64,000 nucleotides of DNA from Rhizophagus irregularis (GCF_026210795.1 NC_089445.1:2728001-2792000); one strand, 5' to 3'; positions 46,042 through 59,379 are shown, numbered from the stretch's first letter. Translations and numbers: made by a program. Notes: a model not told the origin generated them from the sequence alone.

Positions 46042-47695
46042 ATGTCTACTACAAATATTACACCTACAGAATTAATTATTCAATATCCATGTTTATGGGA
46101 TAATTGTCGTGATTCTTTTTTGTCTTTACCTGACTTAGGGGCACATATTGCTACTGTTCATTTGAATACTCTGTCATCATTTAATTGTAAATGGAGAACT
46201 TGTCATAATTATAATTTTCAAACGAAATATTCTTTAGTACAACATATATATTCTCATTTATCTTCTATACCTAATCATCTTCAAACTCGTGAAATGGTTC
46301 GTATCACTCCATATTATCCACATTATGTAAGTAATACAAGATTTTATTCGTTTTATCTACTTTTTTCAACCGCTTTAAATGTTTCTTACTCTTTATTATA
46401 TTAGTATTATAACCAGGTTCCATCAGGTATTTATCCTCAAACGTATATACAGTCACCTTATAGGCCTTATACATATCAATATACACCAATCATTCAAAAT
46501 TTTCAATCGCGATCTGTGAGTATAAATTTAATTTTATATGTATTTTCTTTCATGGTTTTTTTTAATTATTATTAATATAAACAGCCAGCGCACGCCATAT
46601 TGGCTCTTGGAAATGATGAATTTATATCAAACAACAATAATATTGAGATAGGTCCTGTGATTTCATCAGTTAGTAAACAAACTCATTCTTTTATAATTAT
46701 TATCGTAGTAAAAAAATTTTTTGATCGTTAACCTTTAATTTCCCCTCCTCTTTTTTTTTTGGTTTAGGGACAAAATTCATTACGATCTGTGGATCCTCAA
46801 TCAGTAGTATTACGACAATATAAAATTCCACAGCAAATTGATTTGGTGACTCCATCTCAAATTGTAATTCAAGAAAAAGTCGTACCATCTCAAATTATTA
46901 ACATCCAGGATGAATCTCCTATACAGTGTTTTTCACATTCAAATGCTTCATCAACGTCTACTCAAGTAATTAATTATATTTATAAAATTTTGTGTGTATA
47001 AATATATGGTTTTTTATTTATTTATTTAATTTTCATTAATTTTAACCTATAATTTGTTGTTTGTCTTACAGAAACAAGAACAAATTAATACAACTGATTT
47101 AAAGAAAGAATTAGAGGAACTTCGAGATCTTTTAAAAGAACAGACGCAAAAACTTAATGATAAGACACAAGAACTTGATAAAAATACTGAGGAGATGAAA
47201 AAAATGGCGGACGAAATTGATGAAAAATCAAGAGAGATTACAAAATTAAAAAGTACAATCTCTTTGAAAGATAGTGAAATGAGTATTATTAAAGAAAATC
47301 TTGAACTTCAAACGAGTATATCAAAGATTTTACAAGAACAAAATCGTATAGCTGATGATAAACTGAGAAGGATGTGGGTAGAAATGTTATGTAGAAAAGC
47401 TGATTTAGGCGAAAGTGTTTCAAATAGAAAAATGAACATTAATGATGAACCATCATCATTTACCTCAAGAAAAAGACCTAGAAGAGATAAAGATGAGGAA
47501 ACGGAGAATTCTGATTTACATCCTATGGAGTTGCCTGCACCTCCACATGAAAACATTTCGGTAATTACTAAAGGAATATCATGTAGTTGGGATGGTTGTG
47601 AAAAAACATTTAGAACAAGGTTAGCACTTAAAGCACATATTGTTTCTTCTCATATGAATGAAGAAATTTTAAAAGTTCCTGTTATAAATCCTTAA
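46042..47695 (+). CDS. C2H2 zinc-finger, coiled-coil nuclear protein, five exons
   Basis: Exons 46042-46326, 46405-46515, 46585-46668, 46768-46965 and 47072-47695 join in phase 0 at every junction to give 433 residues. Donors are GTAAGT, GTGAGT, GTTAGT and GTAATT. Two N-terminal fingers have the C-x-W-x2-C layout: Cys17/Cys22/His35/His40 and Cys49/Cys54/His68/His72. A third is at Cys397/Cys402/His415/His420. Between them are a Tyr/Pro/Gln-rich region, a heptad-rich coiled coil (about 236-325, KKELEELRDLLKEQ..) and a basic patch RKRPRR (359-364), a likely nuclear signal. The paired W-type fingers recall GLI/ZIC and ARID2-like proteins, but no orthologue is certain. A sequence-specific or chromatin factor is the likely role. 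No lesion is seen, making it the only intact gene here. Confidence 0.85.
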
Positions 47696-49405
47696 ATAAT
47701 TATGCGGAAACAGATAATGGAATCTAGTACATGTATAATAACATTTTTGGCTTTTTCTTTTTGATTTGATTAATAGCATTTAACATTATCTGATATAATA
47801 AAAACTTTAAAGTAGCAAATATATAAGTAATAAATAGCATATTATATACAGAATAATTTTTTTATTATTTTATTTTTTTTAAAAAAAAAAAGCTTAATTT
47901 GGCATTAATTATTATAAGATTTATTTATTAATATATATATATATATATAGTATAATTTAATTTTCAATATAAATTCAATTATTAATTAGTCTTAATAAAA
48001 TAAGAGAATAAGAAATGAATTTTACATTAATTTCTATATGCTGATTTTTTTTTCATTCAAATAATATAAATAAAAAAAATTTATACTTATAATAACATAA
48101 TATAATTTTAACTTGGGTATTTACAAGTAAATTTATATAATCAAAAACATAAGAAATATTGTTAAAATAAATAAATCTATGTAAAATGAAATAATAACAA
48201 ATATTTTTTTTTAAAAAAATTTTAAAATTTTTTAAAAAAAATAATTGGCATAAAATATAAATTTTTGAAAGGGTGATTTAATTTAGATTATTTAACTCAA
48301 AGAGCAAGTTAACAAAACTCATATAATATAATAATAATATAATAATATAATATAACTATATAACAAAATATAAATATAATAATATTATAACTGATAATAT
48401 AATTGCATAATAAATAATGTATTATATAATAAAAGTAATGTAATATTTATAATAAAACTACTGTATTTATATTACAAAAAAATGCAAATTTTTATAAAAA
48501 TTATTTTAAGTAAACTTATTATAAATAGTATTTTTACTACATCTTTTTTTATAAAAATAATTATTAACAAATATCTAATTCATAACTTAATAACTAGAAT
48601 TTTAAATAATACTAATATAAAAAAAAAATGAAAAAATATTTTTTTTATAATATTTTACCAGTTAATATAATATTAGAAATATGTGTGATTTACTACTGTT
48701 AAATTCCTCTTATTGAAATAAATCTAAATCTAATAATATTATATTCAATTAGTAAATTACTTAAAAAATTTTTAAAAATCTTTTTATAATAATATTAAAA
48801 TATAAAATATAATATAGGTGGACTTATAGCAAAAGGAAGGTTTGACCAAAAATTTTTTTTTTATTTTAATTATATATTATTTTATTTAACTTTTCAGAAA
48901 AAAAAAATTTGTTTATAATATATTAATAAAAAAATTTTTTATTAAGAATTTACAAATTTTATATTTTTTTATTATTACACTTAACAAATAATATAAATGT
49001 TTTAGAAAAAAAACTAATACTTTTAATGAATTCCTTTTAATTTTAAAAATTTTTAAAAATAATGGAATAAATTATAATTTATTAATTAACCAATAATATT
49101 AAAGTGCAATTTTTTTCAAAATCACATAATTATCCATCTGCCCATATAGTAATTGCATATAGATCATTTTATTAATTCTTTAATTTTCTTAATTTTTTTA
49201 ATTTTTCAATTTTTTTAATTTAACATTTTTATATTTTTATTTTATTTTATTTCTTTATGATTTTTATTTTTAATTTTTATTATTATAAATAATGTAGGTA
49301 AATTAATAGTTAAATTTTATATTGTAATATTTAAATTATATTATTTTTAATTTTCAAAATAGTTTGATTTTATTAATAAGAAATTAACTATATTTTTTAT
49401 GGGTT
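47696..49405. other. Extremely AT-rich region, no gene seen
   Basis: Long A/T runs, with a (TA)n tract at 47930-47950. The start would hold the 3' UTR of the zinc-finger gene. No inverted ends recognised. Confidence 0.5.
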
Positions 49406-49802
49406 TTATTTTTTATCACCATGGCGATGCATCGCTAATGTCACGTGATTTTATAATTCTGGCCGGAATTAAAAGATCGTTAAAGAAATTTCCTTTTTTG
49501 GAAGTTTTGTGTAACAAAAACTTGAATTTTGCTAAAAAATAAAATTGCCTTTTTGGATTGTGTAACGTTGCCTAAAGCTCCAAAAAAGGATATTTTGGAC
49601 AGCGTTATAAAATTTGGCCGAGATTAAGCATGTGATGTACAGGGAGTGACAAATAGTATTTTTTGCACTGAAAAAATTCTAAATCCCTAGAATAAATAAT
49701 AAAAATGGAAAACTAGAGGATGTGATGCGGGTGACAAATTATTCGCATATGTAAAAAGTGCGTGATCTTTTTGTGACCATCGCTATGGTGATTTTTTATA
49801 AA
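49406..49802. mobile_element. ATCACC-end MITE family, copy 3 (best preserved)
   Basis: Left TTTTTATCACCATGGCGATG and right inverse (AATCACCATAGCGATGG) bound a roughly 395-bp element. The interior is shared with copies 1 and 2 (TTCTGGCCGGAATTAAAAGA, TTTTTGGATTGTGTAA). No coding capacity. Confidence 0.75.
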
Positions 49803-49829
49803 ATCCATTTTTTATTATAAATAAATCTA

Positions 49830-50058
49830 ATTGTAACAGCCTAGGGTAGTCTTACCACACCACCCTCGATTACACAAATATTTGTTGGGGTGTGATGTCC
49901 GAGGTGTGTGACAAATAGAAATCAGGCTAGTAAAAAAAAACTAAGTCCCTCAGATAAATATAAAAAATGCGAATGCGGATATCACGTGATAATGTGACGC
50001 TAAATGTCACTGTGTAACTGAGGGTGGTGTGGTAAGATTTTTCAACAGCCTGTTACAC
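49830..50058. mobile_element. MITE with TTACCACACCACCCTC ends
   Basis: Left (TGTAACAGCCT...GTCTTACCACACCACCCTC) and right inverse (GAGGGTGGTGTGGTAAGA...CAGCCTGTTACA) bound about 230 bp. Its right end overlaps the left end of the next element. Confidence 0.7.
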
Positions 50059-50353
50059 ATCTTATTTGTAACAACCCCCAATTTTATCCAATTAAAATTT
50101 AAGATCAGGCGTAATGTAAACAAAAACAAAAGATCAGTTGTGTAACTAAGACAAAAGAATTTTTTAAAAAATTTCAAGAAACTGCTTATAACTTAAAATT
50201 TTGTCTATGAAACTGTCTTAAATACATTAAGTAAAAGTTTTCCAAATTAAATTTTGCATATAAAAATTTTATTTGTAAAACACATATTAAATTTATTATT
50301 AAAAAAAAATAAAAAAAGGATGTTACAAATAAGATATGTAACAGGCTGTTACA
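50048..50353. mobile_element. TIR element with CAGCCTGTTACA ends, overlapping the previous one
   Basis: CAGCCTGTTACACATCTTAT at the left is matched by an inverse (ATAAGATATGTAACAGGCTG) at the right. The interior is AT-rich. It shares the CAGCCTGTTACA end with its neighbour, so the two may be one composite or two relatives inserted side by side. Confidence 0.65.
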
Positions 50354-52050
50354 AATACATTTTTTCTTTTATTATATATAAAAACCTATATTATTTTAAT
50401 AAAATCTAATTTCTTTAATTAAATATTTTTTTTTTTTTTTTTAAATGTTGAATCATGTATCATTTTATTAGAATATATTTGAACTACATAATAATCACAA
50501 CTATTCTGTAAATGATACTCCCAGCTTCTGGCCAGTCTGATCAAATATTAGATATTATGTTACAAATAAATTAAGAATAAAATTAAATAGTAAAAGTAAA
50601 TCAAAATAAAATACTATAAACTAAAAATTAAACCAAAATAAAATATTATAGATTAAACATTAAACCAAAATACCATACTATAAACCAAAATTAAACTAAA
50701 AAGAAAAATAAAATTTATAAATAATATTATAAATAAGAATAAAATTAAATGAGAATAATAAAAAATTAAAATTATTTATTTTTTTTTTTTTTTTTTTATA
50801 AAAAATATTACTTCAATAATTTTTTACTTATGTATAATGTAACCTTATTAAACTTCTTCTTTATTGGAATCCAATCTTCACATATGTATTTCTTTATAAA
50901 GATATTCATTAATTTCTTTACCAAAGGAATTGACTTTTGTATTCAATTTGCTTTTCTTGTTTATATATCTTTTGCTTTATTTGAAAGTTGATTTAAGTTG
51001 TCCTTTATTTTGGATTTTAAAGTAATTTTATCTGTTCAAATAATGCTTTTTCTCTTTTCTCATAAAATAATTTGTTCACATCTTGATTTTCATATTAATT
51101 CTTTAAATGCTAAAATGAACTGTATTAAAATATTGGCCATAAGTATTTGTGCCTTAGTAAGAGATATCTTAAAATCTTTTTGTAATTTTGTTGTTAAGAA
51201 AGTTTCAACTTTCATTTCCAATGCCAAGTGTTAGAACTTTTGGAATTTTTCTGACCTTGCTGTAACTTCTAATGTATCTTGTAATACATTTCTAATAAAA
51301 TCTTCACCTTAACATTTAATTTGCTTTTGTTTTAAATATATAATTATAGATTCTTTTGTTGTAATTTTCAAAATTTTTTGCTAAGTCAATTCATAGATTT
51401 GGCATTCAAATAAGTGATTCCAATTTTCCTTCTTGTTACAATTCATAATACATTTCATCTCCTTATAAAGCTTTGGCTTTCTTAATGCTAGAATGGATTC
51501 TAAAGGAAGAATTTTATGAAATAGTTTTGCTATAAAAGTTCACAAATAGTTAATTTGCATACTAGTGCAGTGAAACCCTTTGCAATAATGGAAAATAAGC
51601 CAAATAATTTTCCAGTCTATCTAATTAACATTTGCATAACATAATTCCTGATTATTTTTTAGTAATGACCATTCAGTAGCTTTATATGTAGCTAATATTT
51701 TCTTTAATTAAATATTATAATTATAGATACTCAAAAATTATATAACTAAAAAAATATTTAACTAAAAAATAAATAATATATTAAACAAATATAAATAAAT
51801 ATTTAGCTAAAAAAGAATATTTAATTGAAAAAAATGAAAAATGTAATAATTTATAGTTTTACAATTTATTTAGTAGGTAAATTTAAATCTGCATTTCTGT
51901 GTAATGCTTAAATCTTGCACTTTATCATATGATTTATGTTTAAAATTTAATTGGCTAATTTTGAATTAAAAGTCTACCAATCTAATTCACAATCTTATTT
52001 TTTTATAACATTAAAAAAATGGTTTATTAATAGTCTTAAAAATTATTTAT
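50354..52050. other. AT-rich region with two poly(T) blocks, no gene
   Basis: T-runs at about 50427-50444 and 50778-50798 could be poly(A) tails of minus-strand retroposon insertions. An AATAAA-like signal (minus) precedes the first. No target duplications were found. A 78-codon frame at 50998-51234 is unremarkable. Confidence 0.35.
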
Positions 52051-52059
52051 TTAATTATT

Positions 52060-52740
52060 TATATTAGCAGATTATAAATCAATTTTACTTTTTAAAAAGA
52101 AAATAATTAGAAATAAAAGGATCAAAATAAATAAAGAAATAAATGAAAGTTAAATGAAAAAACAAAAAGAAATGAAAAGAAATGAAATTAAACAAAAGTG
52201 GTGAAGAAAAATAAAAATGAGAAATGAAACAAAAATTTTAGTTGCATAAAAAGAAATAAAAAAGAAACAGAAATTGAATGAAACAGATGGTAAAAATGAA
52301 GCAGATGATAATAATAAAAATGAAATAAATGATGATGATGAGAATAAAACAGATGATGATGATAAAAAAGAAATAGATAATGATAAAAATGGAAATAATG
52401 AAAATGAGAAAATAATAAGAACAAAATGAATAAAGGGAATAAAAGAATGAAGGAAACAAAATAGATGAAAAAAATGAAACAGATAAAGGAATAAAATAAA
52501 TAAAAAGAATGAAAATAAATAGAAATTAAATGAAAAAAAAAATGAAGGAAAATGAAAAATAAATGAAAAACAAAAACAAATAAAAAGAAATAAAGAGAAA
52601 TGAAAACAAATGAGAAAGAAATAAAGAAAAATAATAATAAATGAAAAAGGGTTAAAGAGAAATGAAATAATGAAAAAAAATAATGGAAAATAAAAACAAA
52701 TAAAAAGAATAAAAGAAATGAAAAAAAGAGAAAAAAATAA
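52060..52740. repeat. A-rich (AAATGA/GATGAT) low-complexity tract
   Basis: About 680 bp dominated by A, with G at intervals (GAAATGAAAA, GATGATGATG). The 198-codon hydrophobic minus-strand frame is an artefact of this bias. Confidence 0.8.
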
Positions 52741-53149
52741 AGAATTACAGATATCAGAAAATTTTCTGGGATGCAGATCTGCACAGATTTTTAAAAATTA
52801 TTTCTGCACAAATCTTATATTCTGGCATGATATTGCAAAGAATTTTTATAATTTCTGTGCAGAATTTCAAGAAAATAAAGTTTTGCAACAATCTTCAAAA
52901 ATTAAATCTGTGTATTAATTCAAAATAATTAGTATAAATAATATAATACTTCAAATTTAATTAATATCAATTAATTTACTTAATTTATTTAATTTAGATA
53001 TATTTATAAGTAATACTATTTATTAGTAAATATACTAAAATTAAACCTAATTTATTCTTTTCTCTACTATTTGTTGTTAATGGTTTAGACATTATTTCAG
53101 TTGGTTCAATTCCAACAGACAACTATTTAAATTTGCATTTAAGAAGTAC

Positions 53150-53690
53150 CCAAAAATTTGTAGATTTACAAAAAGTAAAAAAGTAAAAATGTTCAGTTAG
53201 TTAATAATGTTTTATTAAGAAAAAAAATAAAATTTTAAAGAATTTTAAAGAATACTTTCAAAATTCTCTTTAGATATTATCCAAGAAGTTGTAAACCTAC
53301 AAAAAAAGAGAAAAAGTTAGTTTTGATTTAAAAAAAATAAATTTATTAAAGAAAATAAATAAATTTTAAAGAACTTTGAAGAATACCTTTAAAGTTCTCT
53401 TTAAATATTATGCAAGAAGTACCAAACCTACAAAAAGAAAATATGTTTGTAAAGTTTTATTAAAAAACAAAAAAATAATTAAAGTTTTAAAAAGAAAAAC
53501 AAACTTTTTAAAACTTATTATTCCAAAGATCCCAACTGATATCTACAAAATAAAAGTAAAATAAAATTAAAAAAAATAAAGTTTTAAAGTGAAATAAAAC
53601 TTTAAAATTCACTTATCCAAAGCTCAAGAACTGAAGCTAATCTCTATAAATAAATTCTTAAAAGAAACAGAACTTCAAAACTTATTTATT
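53150..53690 (-). repeat. Minus-strand micro-exon cassette array (third array)
   Basis: Minus-strand units show TTTTTGTAG, an exon-like segment (GTTTGGTACTTCTTGCATAA..TTTAAAG) and a GTATTCTTCAAAG donor, with a branch-like ATTAACTAACTG upstream in one unit. Sequence and unit size match the plus-strand array at 39.60-40.95 kb. Confidence 0.5.
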
Positions 53691-53798
53691 ACATGGAGGT
53701 GAAAAATTTTTGTAATGATACTGGAAAAGATGAAGGTGGAGGTTCAGCTTTTATATCAGGTCTTTTAATCACATGATTTACTTTTTATTAGTTAATTT

Positions 53799-54103
53799 TA
53801 GGGTTTCGATCCAGATCTGGTCGATCTGGATTCAAATCCGGATTCCCTTGTTTTTTGGACATCTGGATCTTACTTTTTTGTAACGGATGAATCCGTTTTT
53901 ATTAATTTGAGCCAGCATTATAAATTTGGCCAGAGCTAGCAAATTTTGCAGACAGTTAATCTTTGACGTTTAATATTAATTCCGGTCAAAATTATAATTT
54001 TGGTCAGAGTTAAGGTCAAATTTAGAATCCGGATTCAATCCAGATTCGTAAGAGAAGATCCGGATTCTATCCGAATTGCTTAAAAAATAGGATCGAAACC
54101 CTA
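53799..54103. mobile_element. hAT-type MITE with 8-bp duplication
   Basis: TAGGGTTTCGATCC ends in inverted orientation and the duplication GTTAATTT at 53791-53798 and 54104-54111 fit hAT. The interior is rich in GATCCGGATTC words. 305 bp, non-coding. Confidence 0.88.
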
Positions 54104-54111
54104 GTTAATTT

Positions 54112-54661
54112 ATTATATATATAATTATTATATTTTTTATTGTAATTATGTAATACATTTTACATAATAAACTATGCATTTATTGTAATACAAATTTGGC
54201 AAAATTTCAAATTTATTTCTTTTAAAATTTCATATTATATATTACTAAATTCAAAAAATTGAAGCATTAAAAGATTATTTTATATTACTACTTACTTATT
54301 CTTCATTTAATTGAATTGTACGAAAACTTGTACTGCTTCTTGCTATAGAACTCTTTAAAATATATCTTTTACTTTGTTAAAGTTTGTATTTACCAATGGA
54401 ATAAATACATATTCTATTTTTATTTTGCTATTTATTTCTGGTTTCATTTTAACTTTTTACCAGTCTACTTTAAAGAATGTATATTTGCTTATATTCAAAT
54501 ATATATTTAAGAATTGGAGAATATTTGCCACATATATTACAATATAAGCGCTAGTATAATTCCTGTGAAATTGAAGAACAATAATGATTATACTCTTGAA
54601 TTTTAAGTTTATCATAATATTATAAAGTATGAATTGAATTAACAAAATACTCCAGAACTCC
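54112..54661. other. AT-rich spacer, nothing recognised
   Basis: No coherent frame, inverted ends or repeats seen. Confidence 0.4.
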
Positions 54662-54873
54662 ATTTATTTATAATAAAGGTCATCGTAGAAAATTGGCCTT
54701 TTACTAGTAGTTTTACCTTACTTTTTTCTTAAATTCTATTGGTTAATTAGCTAAAAAGGAAAAAAATCATAACAATGTAACATAAAATTTCCTTTTATAG
54801 TAAGATTTGCAAAGAATTTTATATATGATTTTTACCTTAGGCCTGGGAGTGATTTATCTTATAAGTAAGCAGA
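54662..54873. mobile_element. GCTTACTTATAA MITE, inverted copy
   Basis: It matches 42150-42358 in reverse orientation over nearly its full length. The short plus-strand frame starting inside it is incidental. Confidence 0.75.
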
Positions 54874-55074
54874 GTTTTGGACTTCTGATTATCCTTTTTT
54901 TTATAATTGAAGAAAGAAATCCATTATTTTCGTTTAAAAGAATTGCTGCATCTGTCACTCTATATTTACATTTCTTTATGTTTAATAAATAATGACATAT
55001 CTGCATATAGTTTTCTATCTATTTTCATAATATTAGGGATTTATTATTAAACAGATTTTTTTTCTGATTGATAT

Positions 55075-55228
55075 GGAATCTTTGCAACAGAAAGGTATGA
55101 AATTCAAAAAAAATTTTAATTTTACTTTATATGCTAATTATGTTTTTTTTACTGAAATAAATGCAAATTTAATATTAATTTAATTTTTGATATTTTTTGA
55201 GTTTTGTACCTTTCTATTGTAAAGACTT
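55075..55228. mobile_element. GGGATCTTTGCAATAG MITE (copy 2)
   Basis: It is the inverted counterpart of 39821-39975, with ends GGAATCTTTGCAACAGAAAG and AAGTCTTTACAATAGAAAGG. Confidence 0.7.
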
Positions 55229-55297
55229 TATATATTCAACTATAATAGGTTTTTTGTTTATATTATCCCTTTCTTATATATCATAAAGCCTTTTTTC

Positions 55298-55468
55298 TAA
55301 ATATGGGAACTAGTTTAGCAAAACAAGGGATTTGGTCTCAAAAAAAAATTTTTAAGTTTATATGATAATTATATGTCAATTTCACTAAAAATTACAATTA
55401 TAATAATCTCTTAAAAAAAATTTTTTTGGTCCCAACCCCTTGTTTTGCTAGACAGGTCTCCATATTTA
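55298..55468. mobile_element. 171-bp MITE with AAATATGG..AGCAAAACAAGGG ends
   Basis: About 50 bp at each end are inverted repeats (AAATATGGGAACTAGTTTAG, then CAAAACAAGGG). The interior is AT-rich. Non-coding. Confidence 0.7.
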
Positions 55469-55911
55469 AAATTTTTTTGTACTAATTCTTCATCCACTAC
55501 ATTTTTTTGACTATTTAGATGTGATCCAAATTCTCTTATAGGTAAAGTAATACCAACAAGCTTTGCAAATAAAAAAGTCATCTTCTTTCTATTGGATTAT
55601 ATCATCGGCAAATTTAAAAAGTGTAAAACAATGCATTGTTCAATGTCAAATTTAATATAGTGCTGATCAACATAAAATCACGTTGTTCTGCGAAGGCAAC
55701 AAGGATCAATGCGATTAATTTTATAGATCAACGTGATAACAATACGCAGATCATGTGATGAACAATGCACAAATCATAAGTTGTTTAGGATCGGTACTTT
55801 ATTTAATTAATGTATTTAATTTATGTGCTAAATACTAAATAATTTATTTTCGCCTTTGTAGATATTAAATTTCATTAGCAATATTTTTTATTCTATTGAA
55901 ATCACCATTTA

Positions 55912-56420
55912 TTAATTAATTATTTCTTTCGCACAACTTTCTTGATCAACTTCGCTATCATTATTTTGATCGTCTTGATCATCTTCAAATAATTCTTTGC
56001 CTTTAAGCTAAGATTTAATCCATATTAGATTACAAAGTTATTAATGTTAGATTATCTAATAATTACAATTATGCTTACCCAGTCTTGTATAATAGGATTG
56101 GAATCCCATTGATTCATTCTTTCTTGCACTTTTGAAGACGAAATTTCAATTTGATCATAAGTTGGATCTAAAAACATCCATGCTACAGTAATTCCAAATT
56201 TGATATTATCTTTATTTTTCAACTCTTCTTCAGTAAATACCTTTTGCAGGATAGATTCAATAGTATATGGTGAATCTGGATTATCATCCATTTTATGTCA
56301 AAGGTCGTGTCTTGCTTTAATAACTTTTTCTGATTTTTTCCAATTTCTAACTTCTTCGGGTCCAGCAAATTAATCAAGTTTACAAGAAAATAAATTTAAA
56401 TATATATAAATTGCATCTTT
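55912..56420 (-). pseudogene. Acidic protein gene fragment, two exons, in-frame stops
   Basis: On the minus strand, a frame containing AGPEEVRNWKKSEK, then TGA, then MDDNPDSPYTIESILQKVF ... PIIQDW ends at a GTAAGC donor (56078). A 71-nt intron (56078-56008) leads to a short acidic exon (LKGKELFEDDQDDQNN...) with TAA at 55914-55912. The upstream TAA and TGA show decay. It may be the 3' part of the gene at 56558-63211 or a separate gene. No domain is recognised; the acidic tail suggests a nuclear or chromatin-related protein, weakly. Confidence 0.4.
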
Positions 56421-57495
56421 TATTTTTCGGACATAAGAACTCTTGTGATTTCAAAAGTATTCTAGCATCTGTATAGTGATGTATTTTAAAAAGAATGTAA
56501 ATCAATAGTAAGTACAAAATTCCAAAAAAAGAATCACGAATTTAAAAAAATAAATCTTTAATTAATTACAATCGAGTGTACTGCATTCCATAATTTAATC
56601 CATTCACTTGAATCATCAAGTTCCCGTATTTTATTAGGATAATGAGCCTGAATTTGAGATTTGAAGGTTTGCTCTAAATCCGTATCCAGTGGAGTTTTAT
56701 TTACTTGAAACAGTCGATGACATGCTTTTGTCATTGGAACCTAACAAAATAATTAAATAATCAATAAATCATAAAAAATCACAAAAAATCATGTACTAAT
56801 AATGTTAGATACTAACATTCCACCACATATTCTTCGTGTCTTTCCTTTTTAAACGTTGTTTTGGTTTATCATCTTGCTGTTGTTCAGTCATTGTGATTAA
56901 TGATGATATTGAACTTAATATTTTTTGCAGCAGTTCATGTTTCTCAAATATTTCATCTTTTAAAGTTTCAATTATTACGCATTGCTTTTGTTACTCTTCA
57001 AGAACTTTTTCAAGGACAGATTGATTGAATTTGAGATTTAAGTAATAAAAGTAAAAGTATAATACATATAAAGTAAATAACAATGTGATTAGTAAGATCC
57101 GTTAAGTTATTGTGTCATAATAGTAATGTTAATTTTAAAGGAACGTACACTTTGCCAATGAATCGTCAAATTCTTCCAGCCCTATAAAAAATATGTATAC
57201 GGTTTTTATACTGTATATACGTATTTTTGATACAGTTTGCATTTTTACATACGGCATATCAGTATAATGTATACTGTTCGCAAAATGTGCTTAGTAAAAA
57301 ATACAATAAAGTATACGGTAAACATACTGTGTGATACGGTATATTAAATTCATACGTCTATAACGTATATCATTTCTACTGTATATCAGTATTTTGTATA
57401 CGGTTCACAAAAATATTGTAAATAAAGGATACGGTATACGTATTATTCTACAGTATATTAAAATTCATACGTTTATAACGTATTTTCTACAGATA

Positions 57496-59257
57496 TACAC
57501 AGGTCAAATAAATAAAAATCAGATTTTTGCCCTTTTTAATATGGCTGTCTGATTTTTTGGCAATTTTAATATAATATTTCTGATTTTAATAAATATTTCT
57601 GATTTTAATATAATATTTCTGATTTTTAACATGAAATTGCCGATTTTTGGTTATTTGTAATAGGATTTTTCGATTTTAATATATAACATGTGATTATGTA
57701 TTACGGTTTAATATTTATTTATTAACTTAGATTTTTTTTTTATTTCAGTTATAATTATTTTTTTGCCTTAAAAACTTTACTAAAATACTTTTTAAATACT
57801 TTATAAAATAGAATTAAAATATTTTTTTTCTTAAATATAAATACATTTAAATTAAATAACTCATAATTTAAAATATAAACAAATATTATATTTTTTTTAC
57901 ATATATTTCAAAGTATGGTTTGAGCATTTTGGCTGAAGTAAATCTTATTCTTTTAATTAAAAGTAGTTTAGTAAGTTTAAAACTGTTAAGATCATAAAAG
58001 TACAGTTAATATTTTTGGAATTATTTACATTTTTTATATTATACAGTAGTATTAAGTTACAAATTTTTTTACCTTCAGAGCGTATTTTGAGATCTTTAGC
58101 CAAAGTAAATCAACTTCTTATATTAATTGTAAGTTGTTCGGCAGGTTAAAATCTACTTGGATATTAATTTTCACGAAGGTACAGTTAATACTTGATGAGT
58201 TATTTACAATTTTCACAACAGTACTCATTCACGACTTTTATTTTTTTCATTTTGTCACTTCAGAGCGTATTTTGAGCACTTTATCCAAAGTAAACCAACT
58301 TCTTATATTAATTGAAAGTTGTTTAGCATGTCAAAATCTACTTGAATATTAATTTTCACGAAGGTACAGTTAATACTTGATGAGTTATTCACGATTTTCA
58401 CAATGGTACTCATTTACGAATTTTATTTTTTTCCGTTTTGTCACTTCAGAGCGTATTTTGAGCACTTTAGTCAAAGTAAATCGACTTCTTTTATTAATTG
58501 AAAGTTGTTTAGCATGTCAATATCTACTTGAATATTAATTTTCACGAAGGTACAGTTAATACTTGATGAGTTATTCACGATTTTCACAATGGTACTCATT
58601 TACGAATTTTATTTTTTTCCGTTTTGTCACTTCAGAGCGTACTTTGAGCACTTTAGTCAAAGTAAATCGACTTCTTTTATTAATTGAAAGTTGTTCAGCA
58701 GGTCAAAATCTACTTGGATATTAATTTTTACGAAGGTACAGTTAATACTTGATGAGTTATTCACGATTTTCACAACGGTACTCATTTACGAATTTTATTT
58801 TTTCCATTTTGTTACTTCAGAGCGTATTTTAAGCACTTTAGCCAAAGTAAATCGACTTCTTTTATTAATTAAAAATTGTTCAGCAGCTTAGAATCTACTT
58901 GAATATTTATTTTAATGAAGGCACAGTTAATATTTGTGGAGTTATTAATTTTTTATAATTGTGCGTATTACATTAAATTACAAGTAAATTTATATTCTTA
59001 ATGTATTTTGTTTAAAATTTAATTATTTAAGATTAGTTTTTTATTTAATATTGCTTAATAAAATATTTTTTAAATTTTAATTCAATATTACAATATAATT
59101 TTTTATAAAAATATATATTTCATAATGTATATACAATTTTTTTGTATAGTGAAAAAACTGAAAAATGTGGTTAAGAATTGGTAATACGGCTGTAAAAAGT
59201 CACAAATCGGACAAATATAGCTAAAATCAGCCAATTTTTATTTATTTGACGTGTGAT
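57496..59257. mobile_element. Nested element with GTCAAATAAATAAAAAT ends
   Basis: Left ACACAGGTCAAATAAATAAA and right inverse (ACACGTCAAATAAATAAA) bound about 1.76 kb that contains the 186-bp tandem array and CTGATTTT-rich flanks. Exact ends and duplication are uncertain. Confidence 0.55.
58040..58960. repeat. 186-bp tandem satellite, five copies
   Basis: CAGAGCGTATTTTGAGCACT recurs at about 58075, 58261, 58447, 58633 and 58818. Each unit includes AATTGAAAGTTGTTCAGCAG and TTAATTTTCACGAAGGTACA. It is homologous to the 172-bp repeat at 33540-34020. The 60-70 codon frames over it are periodic by-products. Confidence 0.9.
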
Positions 59258-59379
59258 AGAGTAAGTTTTTCTACACTTTAAAGCATCAAACAATACTAGT
59301 ATCTGCTAATATGTACTACCCTAAAACTCACTGATGTAAAATCACAATTATTAAAAAATTCACAAGAATTTTTGTTAAG

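Noticed and set aside
52188-52784. 198-codon hydrophobic frame on the minus strand
   Set aside because: It is a translation of an A-rich GAAATGAAA tract; amino acids are almost only Phe, Leu, Ile, Ser, Tyr and His, with no domain.
58134-58891. Two similar 66-72 codon plus-strand frames suggesting a gene family
   Set aside because: Their spacing equals three periods of the 186-bp satellite, so the similarity comes from the repeat.
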